A stretch of 64,000 nucleotides of DNA from Microstegium vimineum (lineage: Eukaryota; Streptophyta; Magnoliopsida; Poales; Poaceae). Every line of letters starts with the position of its first letter. Within the stretch, counting starts at the first letter, position 1. Positions 1-10,905 of this stretch are shown piece after piece. Under the pieces are notes generated by a model. It saw nothing but the letters and a program-made list of their open reading frames with translations. It was not told where the DNA came from and made no database searches. The translations under genes were made by a program, and so were the position numbers. The stretch covers positions 55,086,456 through 55,150,455 of the forward strand of contig CM039124.1 of the NCBI GenBank assembly GCA_022036555.1, given 5' to 3'.

Positions 1-506
1 GATCCCGTGTGGCACGGCGCGTACGGCCGGGGTTTTGGGCGCTTGCCCGTTGGCCGGCTCGAGTGCCCGCACCTACAGTACTCCACACGCGCATCACGTC
101 GGCCGATAGATCGGTGGTTTGCCGAATTGCCGTACCACCCGGTCTTGCCTCGGGATCGTACAGGCGGAGATAGCGAGAGGCCGATCGAGATCGCGCAGCG
201 CATGCGCGCCGGAATGTTGCCATGGTATGGAGTCGCTCAGCGAGGTGCAGTGCGCGCCGTGCAAGTGCGGACGCGTGCTTTTGGGGTACGCTACGCTATG
301 GGCAGGCAGGCAGGGCTGGGCGAGTCGGCCATGCTTTGCTCCATTCCACTTCCACGTCTCGCTCCACTCCACTCGCTGCTCCATGGTCCACGCGCCATGC
401 TTCTCTCGATCGCATTCGCAAATCGCATCGCATCGCATCGATCAGTTAGTGGCGTTCTCGTACCTTCCGATTTCCAAACGACGGGGATCGTCTATCATGT
501 GTCGGC
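1..506. other. Intergenic, GC-rich, no gene recognised
   Basis: The stretch is GC- and CpG-rich. Several overlapping open frames occur on both strands, but none resembles a known protein. A short imperfect CGCAT/ATCG repeat lies near 420-441. The region may be the promoter or end of a gene outside the window, but nothing shows this. Confidence 0.4.
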
Positions 507-1180
507 TTAAACTACTGCAAAAACCAAAATCAATGCCCATTCAAAACCCCACTTCAGTGGTGGTTTTGAACCGGCACAACCGCTTCGGCAGTGATGAGGC
601 CATATCATCATTGTCGATTCGTGTTACAAACCGACAGTGATGCTTGAGTCATCACTGCCGGTTTTAAATGATCCGGTAATGATTTAATTTTTATGATTTA
701 TATTTATTATAGAAACCATCAACATTATATTACAGAAACCATCAACATTTATATTACAGAAATTCATAAATGTGTCTTAAACTTATTGTACATTATAATA
801 GTTAAACGATTTAGTACTATCAATTCGGAGAAGTGTAAGTCACCTATCTTGTAACCAATAATCTCATCGATGAACAACAACGTATTAAATAGTGCACTCT
901 CAGTTGCTTCACACTTACGAGCACATGGTGTACTAACAACGGTTAACGGTGGTCGAGTAGTTGGTGGGTCTCCCTTCTTAGTCGCAACCAACTTTGCTTG
1001 AAAGTCTACAGTAGTTAGTGTTGGCTCTTCATCAGCATATTACCAGTCATAACCCAATGCATCCATTACTTCGTTCAGAATGGCTTCAAAACTACACCCT
1101 ACGTAGGTCATGTCATACTCCTCTACCTATAACTATAGGGTTAATTATGAGAGCAATATTGACAACATATAACAACAAAT

Positions 1181-1618
1181 CTAGGTATAAGCTATGCATC
1201 TTAAACTTACCATTGGCGAGTTTTGAGCCATTCGTGCACAAAAACCCCGAAGATCATGATACATGTTGCGATTAATAGCTTCAATCTTCATTGATGACAG
1301 AGTAGGAAGTGTGGTCCCATTTCTTGAGAGAGTGATAACACAAGCAAAGACAACATACTTAATAGCAAGACCACGCTGGGGTGTCTTTATTCCCACCTCT
1401 GAGATTTCTAACACATTGCGCCCGCCAACACCACCGCGGCCACGACCACTACCACGACCACGACCATGATCACGACCCATCCTAACGACAATTGAAAATG
1501 AAATATGACATTGAAGGATTGGACCATTGTTTATACGATTAATCTGAACATCCACATTGTCAACACCAAAATAGACGAGTGTTCCTTTAAGCCAAACAGC
1601 TGGATCAATCATCTGCAT
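1181..1618 (-). other. Unrecognised open frame within the CACTA element
   Basis: A 145-codon frame runs on the minus strand and contains a Gly-Arg repeat encoded by the GC-rich CCACGACCA-type repeat at 1424-1480. I do not recognise a family, and the repeat explains much of the openness. It may be a remnant of the element's internal gene or of a captured fragment. It is not called as a gene. Confidence 0.2.
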
Positions 1619-1842
1619 TACATATAAGACATGTTAATTAACTTGGATGATCTAGTCGTACATATGAAACATATTTTGACTAACTTACTATGTTTGAAAA
1701 ATTCCGCGGGGCTACCGGGAATACCGGATCGAAACTCATCCAAGTACAATAACCATTCCAACCAATTTTCTCCGGTGGTGGGAGATTACGACGTCCAACC
1801 ATCTATATATTAAATCACATATACTCAGATTATATTTCATCT

Positions 1843-2092
1843 CTATCTATCTATCTCTCTATCTATCTCTACCTATCTATCTATATCTATATTAATTTTC
1901 ATAACACATCAAATTTTAAGATGAAATATCCCTCTTTATCTATCTCTCTCTCTGTTTATCTTTCTCTACATATCTATCTATTATCTATATTAAATTTCAT
2001 ATCACATATCAAATAGCATATACTAAGATTATCTATCCCTCTCTATCTATCTCTCTATCTATCTTTCTCTACCTATCTATCTATCAAATCTA
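1843..2092. repeat. TATC/TCTC-rich simple repeat inside the CACTA element
   Basis: Two blocks of ctat/ctct tetranucleotide repeats (about 1843-1890 and 1930-2090) are separated by near-copies of a sequence containing attaatttcat and atcacatatcaaat. The block thus also looks like a diverged tandem duplication. Confidence 0.7.
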
Positions 2093-2697
2093 TATATTAT
2101 CCATATTAAATTTCATATAACATATCAAATAACATCTCAAATAGGCATTTCGTCGAACACCATGATACCGTGGAGGGAGGTGAACGGAGGTCCGCGGTGC
2201 TTGGCGTCGTGGAGGAAGGTTCGCGACGCTTTTGGTACCGTGACGAGGACGGTGGCGTGGAGCGCCGTCCTCCAGCGGCTTTCACACGGCGGCAGCGGCG
2301 TGCTGCGGTGTGGAGGGCGAGGCGCGGCGGCGACGTGGAGGGCGTGGAGCGGCAGCTGAGTGGGCACTGGCTTGCGTCTAAACATTTCGGAGCGCGTCAG
2401 TCTTCTTAAATAAAAATCTAGCCGTATCACTGCCAGTTCAAGCCACGAACCGGCAGTGAATCTTCTTATTACTGCCGGTTCGTGGCTTGAACCGGCAGTA
2501 ATACGGCAGAGAGACATCACTGCCGGTTCAAGCCACGAACCGACAGTGATGTGGAAATTCACTGTCGGTTCTGCCCCTGCCCCCGATAATTAGGGGTCTG
2601 TCAGAGACTGAACCGACAGTGAAGAGACATCACTGCTGGCCCAAATACAACCGGCAGTGATGGGCCGGCAGTGATTGCCGATTATGTAGTAGTGTTA

Positions 2698-4068
2698 TTA
2701 CTATTAGTATGTACACATAAGTATTTACGAAGTCGATATTGAATTCTTCAGAATGTTTTTTTTCTGCGGTGAACTAGGCGTCGTCTGATCTTTCTTGCTT
2801 TGTTGCTCGTGGTATGGTAATTGGACTATTGGTCGGGTGACGGCCGGGTTACGTCTCAAAACAAAAAAAAAACGAGACTGCTCTTTCTTTCTTTCTGCAT
2901 TGTGCAAGCAGGGCTATGGACCTGTCTAGAGGTGGCAACTTCTCAGACGTTTGCCTACCAGTGCCAGGAAAGCCGTTGCAGCCATAGACAGACGAAATCG
3001 GAGGCCTGAGGGGTTGTTGACTGGTAGGCAATGCAACCTTGCATGGCTGTACAAATCCTTCATTTGAGACTAGCGGTGGTGTACACTGTGTAGGTAGGTA
3101 GTACTAAAATAATATTCTCTGCGATTTTGACGTGTGTACAATTACAAAAACAAAGTCTGGTGACCGGCGACTTGGCGAGAGTGAACCGTTGGTGTGACGC
3201 GCATATGCCTTGTTTTCAGTTGACCTGTCGACCCGATCGAATCACAGACAAATTATACTGCTGCTGTACTACAATGTACGTACATCATTAATTAATTACT
3301 TCTACTGGCGACGACAACGAACTTTTCTAAATCCAAGTCAATTAGCGAGCGAGCGAGCGAGAGAGAGAGTAAGAAAATTGAAGTGGTCATGCTATGTACG
3401 TACACTGGGAGTGTGTACATTCCTTGGCGGACCGGAAGAGAAGAAATAGAAATCCAACGAGACGCTACAAGGCGCGTACGACGTCCACAGACCGAGCATG
3501 GGTTCCCTCGTGTGCTGCTCCGATCTGGCTGCCCGCCGCGACACCGGGACGTGGCCCCTGACGCTCGGACAGCGCACCGGCCGCCGGCCGGGTCAGCAGC
3601 CGTGGTGTAAAACTAAAACCCCGCGCCACCCCGTACGTACGTCCTGGCGTCCCCGTTTGTGAATCGATCTGAAACGGCGACACGTTCCCCAGCGCGCGCC
3701 GGCCGGGCACTGCCGTGGCAGGAAAGCCAGAGAAGTAAAAACTGCATGCGTGCATGCCGACCTGGCTGCGTGCCGATACGAGGAACTTGCTGGCCGGCCC
3801 TCCCTCTCCCGGCCGGCTAGCTGCAGCGGCAGGCCATGCCATGCCATGCCCTGTTTCCTGCTTCTCCCTTGACATTTCTTGGATCGTGCTGCTGCTACCT
3901 AGCTGATCGACCAGTGTGCATGCACAATATGTAGTAGCCGCTACCTACTAGCTAGCTTGGTAGGGTAGGAAGAATCGGGCACATGCGATGGACGGACGGA
4001 CTTATGATCGGAGCATATTTCTAGAATCGGGCAGATGCGTGCAGTGCCCCTAGTGCTAGTGATAAGAG
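2698..4068. other. Intergenic DNA, no gene recognised
   Basis: Mixed-composition sequence that becomes GC-rich around 3470-3860, with several short frames on both strands. None matches a known family. A GAGC/GAGA simple repeat lies at 3348-3369 and a CATGC repeat near 3835-3850. Nothing else could be supported. Confidence 0.4.
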
Positions 4069-4807
4069 TCCGTTTGGTAAGGATCCAGATTCTAGGAGAA
4101 ACGTTTCAGTTTTAGATTCTGTGAAGAAACGTTTCTCTGAGAAACAGAATCACTTGCTAAAACCGTTTGACTATTTGTCTGGTTTCAGCTTGTGAATAGA
4201 GGTGAATGTGGTGGAATATACCAAATTACCCTTGATATATATGATGAGTTTTTTTTAAGTCGCTACATGGCTAAACAAAGCATTTAAAACTTGAGCAAAA
4301 TATGTATACAGTTTTTTCAATTGTATTTTTTGTTTTATTTTTCTAGGGAAAACACGGCTAAAATATGTATATTGGTACTCCTATTTCATTTCTTATTTTA
4401 TTATTTTTATATTTCTTATTTTATATTTATGTATTTATTATTTTATTTTTCTATATAAAACGGACGAAGTATGTATACATGTACTTCTATTGTATTTCTT
4501 GTTTTATTTTTCGACGAGAAAACAACCACAATGCGTATAATAGTATTTCTATTATATTTCTTGTTTTATTTTTCTAAGAGAAAACGGCCAAAATGGAAGT
4601 GGCAATTCTTGTAATTCCTAGCAAGCTGAAGGGGAGCTGCATGAACTAGGAACCTGAATCTATGCGAAACCAGGCTATGGCCGATTCGATTGCCAACAAA
4701 GGAAACACGAAACGTTTCAGATCCGAACCATTCAGTAGAAATTCGTTTGGCAACGTTTCTCATGTTTCCCACTAGAATTGGAACTGATTCTATTAACCAA
4801 GCTGGCT
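4069..4807. mobile_element. hAT-like non-autonomous element with AT-rich tandem repeats
   Basis: The left part starts near GTCCGTTTGGTAAGGATCC. The right part, read on the other strand, starts near CCAGCTTGGTTAATAGAATC. Both continue into similar ATTCTAG and GAAACGTTTC motifs, giving diverged terminal inverted repeats. 'GTTTGGT' ends of this kind are typical of small non-autonomous grass transposons. The AT-rich core (about 4300-4590) is made of about four copies of a 60-80 bp unit containing tttcttgttttatttttc. I could not define a target-site duplication, so the exact ends are uncertain. Confidence 0.5.
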
Positions 4808-4809
4808 CG

Positions 4810-6535
4810 CTCTAGAGTGCGTGCATATATTAGGAATTTAGGATATGCATGTGTCTCTAATCCCAACCACACCGTTGCTCGCAGTGAAGAGGAAGATCAT
4901 ATGGATGATGAGAATGAGAGATGCCAATGCAATAATCAATCATGCCCATGCATGATGATTAATTGGCCCGATAGCGAGGTTAATTGTGCTCGGAGTTCTA
5001 GCTAGGGGTACGGTGTCCCAATTCCCCAAACTGATTCATCGTCTCATCACCGCCCGGGTTGGCCGTCTCATCTCGAACAACACACGCTTTGCTTATTACT
5101 CCATATTAATCATGCATCCCGGGTTAACGCACGCTTGTGTACCAGACCGGCCATCGCGTGTTTCGGCCTTAATGGTCAACAAAACAAGTCAAACAGTACG
5201 GAAGGTTAGAAACTTATTGGAAGGTGATGCAGTAGTACATATAAAAACCATTCACCGATCACTATAATGGAAGGTGATGACATGCATGATGATGACACAG
5301 GATAGCTAGGATCCCTGAAAGACATGCAAGGTTACCGAAGGTACCGTGCGTTTCTTGTACGAGCCAATGCCCGACCGTCGCTGCCAATAATATACCCGTG
5401 TGTGTGAGCGCCCATCGATCCAGGCATCCACCGCCGTGTCTTTGCTCGCTTTACTGTGCGTGATCATGGCCGCTATTATTATGCTAGCCGGTGTGCCTGC
5501 TGTGCATGTTAAAGGCTTTCCATTCAGGGGGAGCATCACCATTTCGGCCACGACTTCTTTGTCATCCCTGCATCTGTCCATATATATATATATGCTGCCG
5601 CCGCTACGCGCTACTGCATATATATTATATGTAGGTATGCACTTGATTAATTAGTTGATTTAACCACGCATTGTACGTACACCTTGCTTCGTCCATGGAG
5701 TAGTAGTCCATGCCATTTTTTGCCATCTGCAACACAGTGATCTTTTAGCTAGGGGGGTTTACTTAAATACACAACGATCTTCTAGGTTATGCACCTAATA
5801 AACATACTAAAAAAGCTATATATGTCAAAAAATAGAACGACTTACAATTTAGAGTGGAGGAAGTATTTTTTTATGCGAGATCAACAGTCTACTTGTTCGA
5901 ACTACCCATGTAATTTGAACTAGCGAGGTACAACCTCGCGAAAATTGTAACTGCAATTTGACAACACTATAATTTGCAGCATCCTCTAAGCAGTGTCAAC
6001 ATATTTGAAATCATTCCCTTTCTTTGCGAGGGGACAATAGTTTTAGCTAGATCGATAAACGAGAATGCTTGTAATTTTTTTTATAATATAGATAGATCAC
6101 TATCTCCTTTCGGTTTTTACTATATATACATTTTTCTTATTTTAAATATCACATTGAAGAATGTTTGTATTTAAATATTGATACATCATTTTGATCTCAA
6201 TCTTAAATGTAAATGCATTAAGTATGACGTTACGTGATTGGCCTCATATTTCTTTATTTTTCAATCGCCCTCGATCATGTTTTATCAATAATATATAATG
6301 GGAAAATAGGTAATAGTGGAATATCTGTGGTATTTCGTGCTATTTTTTGTTTCTTTTGTTGGTCCAATCAAAGAATTCCGTTTTTTTCGTAAAATATGTT
6401 GAAATCTGAGCATAGTTTAGGTAGTTGAGTTCTTCATGGTGAAATTTGTCCATCTAAGTTCAAGTCTCTGACTTCTATGAGTGCTTAGTCTGAATATGTT
6501 CATAGAAGTAGAGTATGCACATACTCCATGTTTGT
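4810..6535. other. Intergenic DNA with a MITE remnant
   Basis: No gene is recognised. A (TA) microsatellite lies at about 5580-5594. Near 5830-5870 the sequence gacttacaatttagagtggagg is the right-hand end of a Stowaway-type MITE, with no clear matching left end. From 5960 onward the sequence is AT-rich and without recognisable content. Confidence 0.4.
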
Positions 6536-6536
6536 A

Positions 6537-6722
6537 AGGTCAGTTTTAATGGGAGTTTCATGGATATTAAATAAGCTGATGTGACACTTTATTTATGAAG
6601 AGAGAGATGATAAGAGTTTTATGAGAGTAGAGAGAGTTTCATCCCCATAAAACTATCTAGCATTGTTTCCAACATATTAGAATATTAAAAACTGGGATAT
6701 GAAACTCCCCATTAAGGATGGA
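6537..6722. mobile_element. MITE with TTAATGGGAGTTTCAT-type inverted ends
   Basis: The left end contains TTTTAATGGGAGTTTCAT and the right end contains ATGAAACTCCCCATTAA, which are inverted copies. The interior carries gagagagatgataagag and the CATATTAGAATATTAAA core seen in common Tourist-like grass MITEs. TAA/TTA-like triplets flank both ends but do not align exactly, so the family and exact ends are tentative. Confidence 0.6.
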
Positions 6723-6724
6723 TT

Positions 6725-7739
6725 AAGAGTATGTACACGTATGAATGTACTATGATTTTTTTTGAAAAAAAACATTTTAACCTGCAGTTCTTTTTGGCTG
6801 GGTCCTATGAAGAGATTTTCCTGACGCTAGATCCAAGTGCTGCTTAGCTTCCTTAATTACGACCTTACCTCTTTCAGTAACCATTCTGAGCTGTGTCAGT
6901 ACAGTGCATTTGTTGCTCCGTTGTCTAGCAGGCTGTGATTTACTACTTTAATGTTTTTTTTAGTTAGCGCGCGGGGCCTGGTGGTGGGCTGGAGAATGAT
7001 TGGTGGAAACCAAGAAATGCTGCTAATCCGCGGTGCTGCTGCTTCCATGATGCTAATCCCGGATTAATTAAAGTAAACCACTCCGGAATATGGTCGCGTG
7101 GAGCTGGGGGAATCCGTTCCGTGCCCCACATGCACGCCGGCGTGGGGCCGACACCTGAGTTGACCTGCCCCCACCCCTCCCGGCACGTGGGCCCCACCGA
7201 CCCTGGAGGCCTGGGAATCCAACCACTCCTGCTGCCCTCTCTCTCCTTGCTGCTGCTGATCGTGAAAGGCGTTGTTCGTTTCACCCTCCAGCTGTCACCG
7301 TCAATCCGTTTGCCTTGGCTGGTACTACTGGCAGATCAGATCATCAGATTGCTTGCTTTTTCTCTCTTTCTTTTGCGTTTTTTATTACCAGTAAGCAATT
7401 TTTTTATGAGGCGAATTGGAGAAATAACAAATAGTGCCTTTATTTTGTTGTGGTCATGTAGCCAGCAGTGTTTTACGGTGACACCGACGGCTACAATATA
7501 TCATCGAGCAAAGAGCAGTGGAGATAAGATAAGGACGAGCGGCCAACAGCGCCATCAGTTTCTTCATCATTTGACCATAGCAATGATGGTGCTTAAAGGC
7601 CGCTTTCCAGGACGGTGTCAAATCGTAATGGCCATATTGATGCAGGGTATGGGAATCACATATGTCGAAGTGGATGGCAGAGAACCAGATAAATTAGGCA
7701 AGTTTAGTGAGTTGAGAGATACAATAATTTGGTGACTGA
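6725..7739. other. Intergenic DNA, no gene recognised
   Basis: The block at 7120-7260 is GC-rich and promoter-like, with a CACGTGGG G-box near 7184 and a CT-rich tract near 7235-7255. The open frame crossing 7121-7735 has no recognisable protein features and spans sequence of very different composition. It is not called as a gene. Confidence 0.35.
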
Positions 7740-7799
7740 CCAAATACTGTAAGAGACTACTACTACTAAGGCAGACACATTGCTACAGCAATGTAAACG

Positions 7800-8155
7800 G
7801 TCTGATATTCACGTAAGCAGCCTCATGTTCGGTCTTATATAGTGCCATGTCGGATTTTTTATGATGTAGAGGAAAAAGAGAGGGAAGAGAGAATGAAGTC
7901 GTTGCTTCACGAAACAACCATCTCATGAGCTAAAATTTAGGAGTATTAGACAACTATTGTAGCATTGTATAAGGACAGGTATATCGCTACATATAACCAG
8001 TCTCATACTTCGTGTCATCAGTGCCACGTATAATTTTTTACGATGTGGAGGAAAGAGAGGGAGAAGATAGAATGAGGTCGTTGCTTTGCGAAACAACCGT
8101 CTCATGAGCTAAAATTTAGAAGTATAAAACAATTATTATACCATTGTATAAGTTG
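7800..8155. repeat. Diverged 180-bp tandem duplication
   Basis: Unit 1 (about 7815-7975) and unit 2 (about 7995-8155) align with a period of 180 bp. Shared landmarks are gcctcatg/tctcata, agtgccatgt/agtgccacgt, gaagtcgttgctt/gaggtcgttgctt, gaaacaacc and ctcatgagctaaaattta. The units differ at roughly one base in seven, so the duplication is old. It probably derives from two adjacent copies of a small MITE. The flank at 8205-8260 holds an inverted fragment (tgagacaact) of the same family. Confidence 0.7.
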
Positions 8156-8405
8156 TTGTCATGCAACTCATAATCCTATTTTTATTCTATGCATAAATTA
8201 ACGAATTGTATGTTACTATGAGACAACTTAAAAGGACAACTATTGTATATGTAGTCCATTACGTCGCCTTAAATTACATGGCAAGACCAGTTGTGAGACA
8301 ATGTCAATGTACTTGCCCTAATTAGTAGCGATACATTTTTTTTAGAATTAGTAGGAGTACCTTAATGCTCCTACGTTTGAAATCCTAAGTCATTTTAATT
8401 TTATA

Positions 8406-8551
8406 CTTCCCTCATTCCAATTTATAAGAGGTTCTAAGTATTTTTAGATACATAACTTTTACTATATATTTAAATATACACCATATCTATGTGCATAATA
8501 AAATATTATATATAGGAGAGCTAAAATTTCTTAAAGATGAAATGGGGGGAG
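8406..8551. mobile_element. Stowaway MITE, 146 bp
   Basis: Terminal inverted repeats are CTTCCCTCATTCCAATTTAT and the inverse of a right end that reads GAAATGGGGGGAG. Both sides carry the TA target duplication (8404-8405, 8552-8553), as for Tc1/mariner-derived Stowaway elements. Confidence 0.75.
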
Positions 8552-8597
8552 TACAAATTTCATTATTTTTTTCAACTCAATTTATAGAAAAAAAATA

Positions 8598-8800
8598 CTA
8601 CCTCCGTCCTAAAAAAAAGTAATTCTATAATAGTGTCATGGTGTAGTACACATCAATTATAGATTAAAAACATAAATATTTTTTATATCAAATAAATTTT
8701 ATTAGATTAATTACGAAATATATTTTCATAATAAATTAATTTAGAGCCATAAATATGAATACTATTTAGATTGGTCAAACGTAAAACAATTTAAGTGGCG
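8598..8800. mobile_element. Stowaway MITE remnant (one clear end)
   Basis: The left end CTACCTCCGTCCTAAAAAAA is the typical Stowaway terminus preceded by TA. The AT-rich body includes tagattggtcaaacgtaaaa, as in full copies. The right terminus is not recognisable, so the copy is truncated or diverged. Confidence 0.5.
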
Positions 8801-8879
8801 CACATACTATAGTTACATTACTGTTAGGACAAAGGTGTACAAAATACTACATCAAACAAGATCCATTGATTCACATCAA

Positions 8880-8962
8880 TCAAAATTGTGTCGATAATGA
8901 ATTTATTTAATGTTGTAAATGTTCGACAATAATGAATTTATTTAATGTTGTAAATGTTCCAC
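8880..8962. repeat. Short tandem duplication around AATGAATTTATTTAATGTTG
   Basis: The sequence aatgaatttatttaatgttg followed by taaatgttc occurs twice in direct succession (from about 8897 and about 8930), giving a roughly 33-bp tandem repeat. No function is suggested. Confidence 0.7.
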
Positions 8963-9289
8963 GAACAACTTACAGTTTAAAAGGAGTCCGCGTTTTGCAC
9001 AATAAAGTTGGGAAAATTTGACTAAATTCCAGAAAGCAGTTTTTTGGTGTGTACATGCTAGACAAGTACTATCTACACCGTTCATTACCGCATCGAGATA
9101 TGTGCTATTTAAAACCAGGAATATGAAACACTTGGGAGGGGATAGTAGCACGAATCTCAAAGCATAATTCAATGGTATAGATAGCACATGCTGAGCATGT
9201 ATATACTTCATTATGTTTCTGTAAATTCCACCCTTCATAATTCAGACCCAACCCACCTACCTATCCCCGGAGCTGATTCTGACAGAAAA

Positions 9290-9620
9290 AGGGTCGAGGT
9301 AGATCCTGCTGCGCTGTGGGCCCTGACGGGTGGACAGATCGGCATCACCGAGGGGGCCACATGCCGGGTGGCCCACCAACTACGCCCATGGGGGCCGGCG
9401 GTGAAAAACCATCCGATTTCAGCATGGAAGGACGGTGACGTCAGGCATAGCATCACCCGAGGCAGTGAGGCACCCACCCACCGGGCACCGGCAAAATCGG
9501 CGCAGTCCAGCTCACCCCTGCGACACGTGTCGGCATCCAGCATACAGGATGGCCCGGGCTCCTTTCACTAGCCAGCCGTGCATGCCCCTCTGTTTCCTCC
9601 CCTGTTTTCAGGGGAACCTC
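9290..9620. promoter_or_regulatory. GC-rich block with palindromic bZIP-type sites
   Basis: In this AT-rich neighbourhood the block is strongly GC-rich. It contains a perfect TGACGTCA palindrome at 9436-9443 and a perfect 12-bp palindrome cgacacgtgtcg at 9521-9532 that includes an ACGT G-box. Both are classic bZIP/ABRE-type sites. It lies about 1.1-1.4 kb upstream of the Aux/IAA TATA box and could be a distal regulatory island. The sites are seen directly; regulatory use is inference. Confidence 0.35.
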
Positions 9621-10620
9621 TCGTCATCTTTTGGTCATATAAACCGTGCATTAGCAAATATTTTTGCAAGACCGCTTAGGTATTCATTTGATGGGTTGGT
9701 ATTCAGATTATAGGCTTAAAATTAGGCTAAGGTCCTTGTAAGTTTGTGACAGCGATATTTTATACGATGGTTAGTTAAGTGTGATATTGAATGCAAACTC
9801 ATCTCTCGCCGCACAGACAACATGGCCTTGACGGATGAAAGCTGGGAAATAATTTTTGACGCATGCAAGCTACTAAAATTGAGACCTATGCAGTTCTTTG
9901 CGTCGAAGAGATGGTCTTTCATTTACTGCCTTGCCTTTAGTTGTATGTGAACCTATAATAAGTTTAAATGCTAGGCGTGTCAGTGGACTAATACATTTTA
10001 TGTTATTAGTATAAGGTTGAAGTTGGATTTTTTTCATTGCCTTAAACTTTGTAACTTATAACACATTCTTCAAACTCGATATCCAACTATAGAAATACAA
10101 CAAATAAGTGTGTCTCTTATATAGTGAACAATAATATGTAACTATAATTCATATGTAATTATATTAGCTTAATTAATATATGTCTAAATTATAATTATTA
10201 AAATAAATTTAATTCCAAGGATCTAACCAGGGCCTAAAAGAAAAGAAAGTGGTTCGGTTTATGGACGAGTAGTACAATTCTTTCTCAGAAAAGCTATAAA
10301 ACAAAGAGAAGCTACTATGAATAAATTAAATAAATATAACATCATTTTTTAGCTTCAGCATCCAATTAAAGTTCTACACATGAACCTGTTTTTTTTTTTA
10401 TAAAAAAATAACACATAACACATGCAGTGCTAACAAGTTGGCCTCTGCCCATGAATAGAGAATCCAAACGGAGGAAACATGGAAACTAAAATTATTGCTT
10501 CCAACCTCCAACTAGGCTCACTCATGCTCTAACTAACTGCTATCGTAAGTTGCAACCCCACTTCCATCTCCCTCTCTCTCTCCTCCTGCCATCACCCTAG
10601 AATAGGAGTATTTACCTCCA
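9621..10620. other. Upstream region of the Aux/IAA gene
   Basis: AT-rich sequence without recognisable genes. Several poly-A/T tracts are present. No clear auxin-response element cluster could be picked out by eye. Confidence 0.35.

Positions 10621-10623
<3 letters not shown>

Positions 10624-10657
<34 letters not shown>
10624..10657. repeat. (CT)n microsatellite just upstream of the Aux/IAA TATA box
   Basis: An almost perfect CT dinucleotide tract ends 16 bp before the TATA box. Pyrimidine-rich core-promoter patches of this kind are common in plant promoters, and the tract is likely length-polymorphic. Confidence 0.85.
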
Positions 10658-10660
<3 letters not shown>

Positions 10661-10673
10661 CTCCTCCTCCCGC

Positions 10674-10681
10674 TATATATA
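10674..10681 (+). promoter_or_regulatory. TATA box of the Aux/IAA gene
   Basis: TATATATA follows the CT tract and a CCTCC patch, 225 bp before the start codon. Transcription would start at about 10705-10715, giving a GC-rich leader of about 200 bp. Confidence 0.65.
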
Positions 10682-10905
10682 CACATCTCCACCCTGTTCC
10701 TGGGTCCTCTCTTCCACCCACTGCAACCCCAAATCTCTCCTTCCTCGCATACGCGCAGCAGCAGAGGAGCTGAGACCCCGGAAGAAAGAAGAAGAGGCGA
10801 GCAAGCAGAAGCTTAGCGAGCGTGGAAGTGCCCAAGGCGAGAGAGACAACGACGGCCGCGACAGGCTAGCCAACCAGCTGCTAGCTCCCTGCGGAGCCGA
10901 AGCCG

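Larger units (their letters stand above)
510..2694. mobile_element. Non-autonomous CACTA (En/Spm) DNA transposon, 2185 bp
   Basis: The right end reads as the inverse of CACTACTACATAATCGGC, the CACTA hallmark. The left end reads aACTACTGC, a CACTAC terminus with its first base changed. Both ends are flanked by the 3-bp target duplication TTA (507-509 and 2695-2697), as expected for CACTA elements. Subterminal regions (about 545-670 and 2420-2680) carry many direct and inverted copies of the motif CCGGCAGTGA / TCACTGCCGG. These are the type of subterminal repeat bound by the family's TNPA-like protein. The interior has a purine-rich Gly/Arg-coding repeat near 1424-1480 and a TATC-rich simple repeat, but no recognisable transposase. 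The element is therefore probably mobilised in trans, or dead. Confidence 0.88.

Noticed and set aside
2137..2562. Minus-strand frame of 141 codons at the right end of the CACTA element
   Set aside because: Its residues are translations of the inverted subterminal repeats (repeated GSWLEPAV-like units), not a protein.
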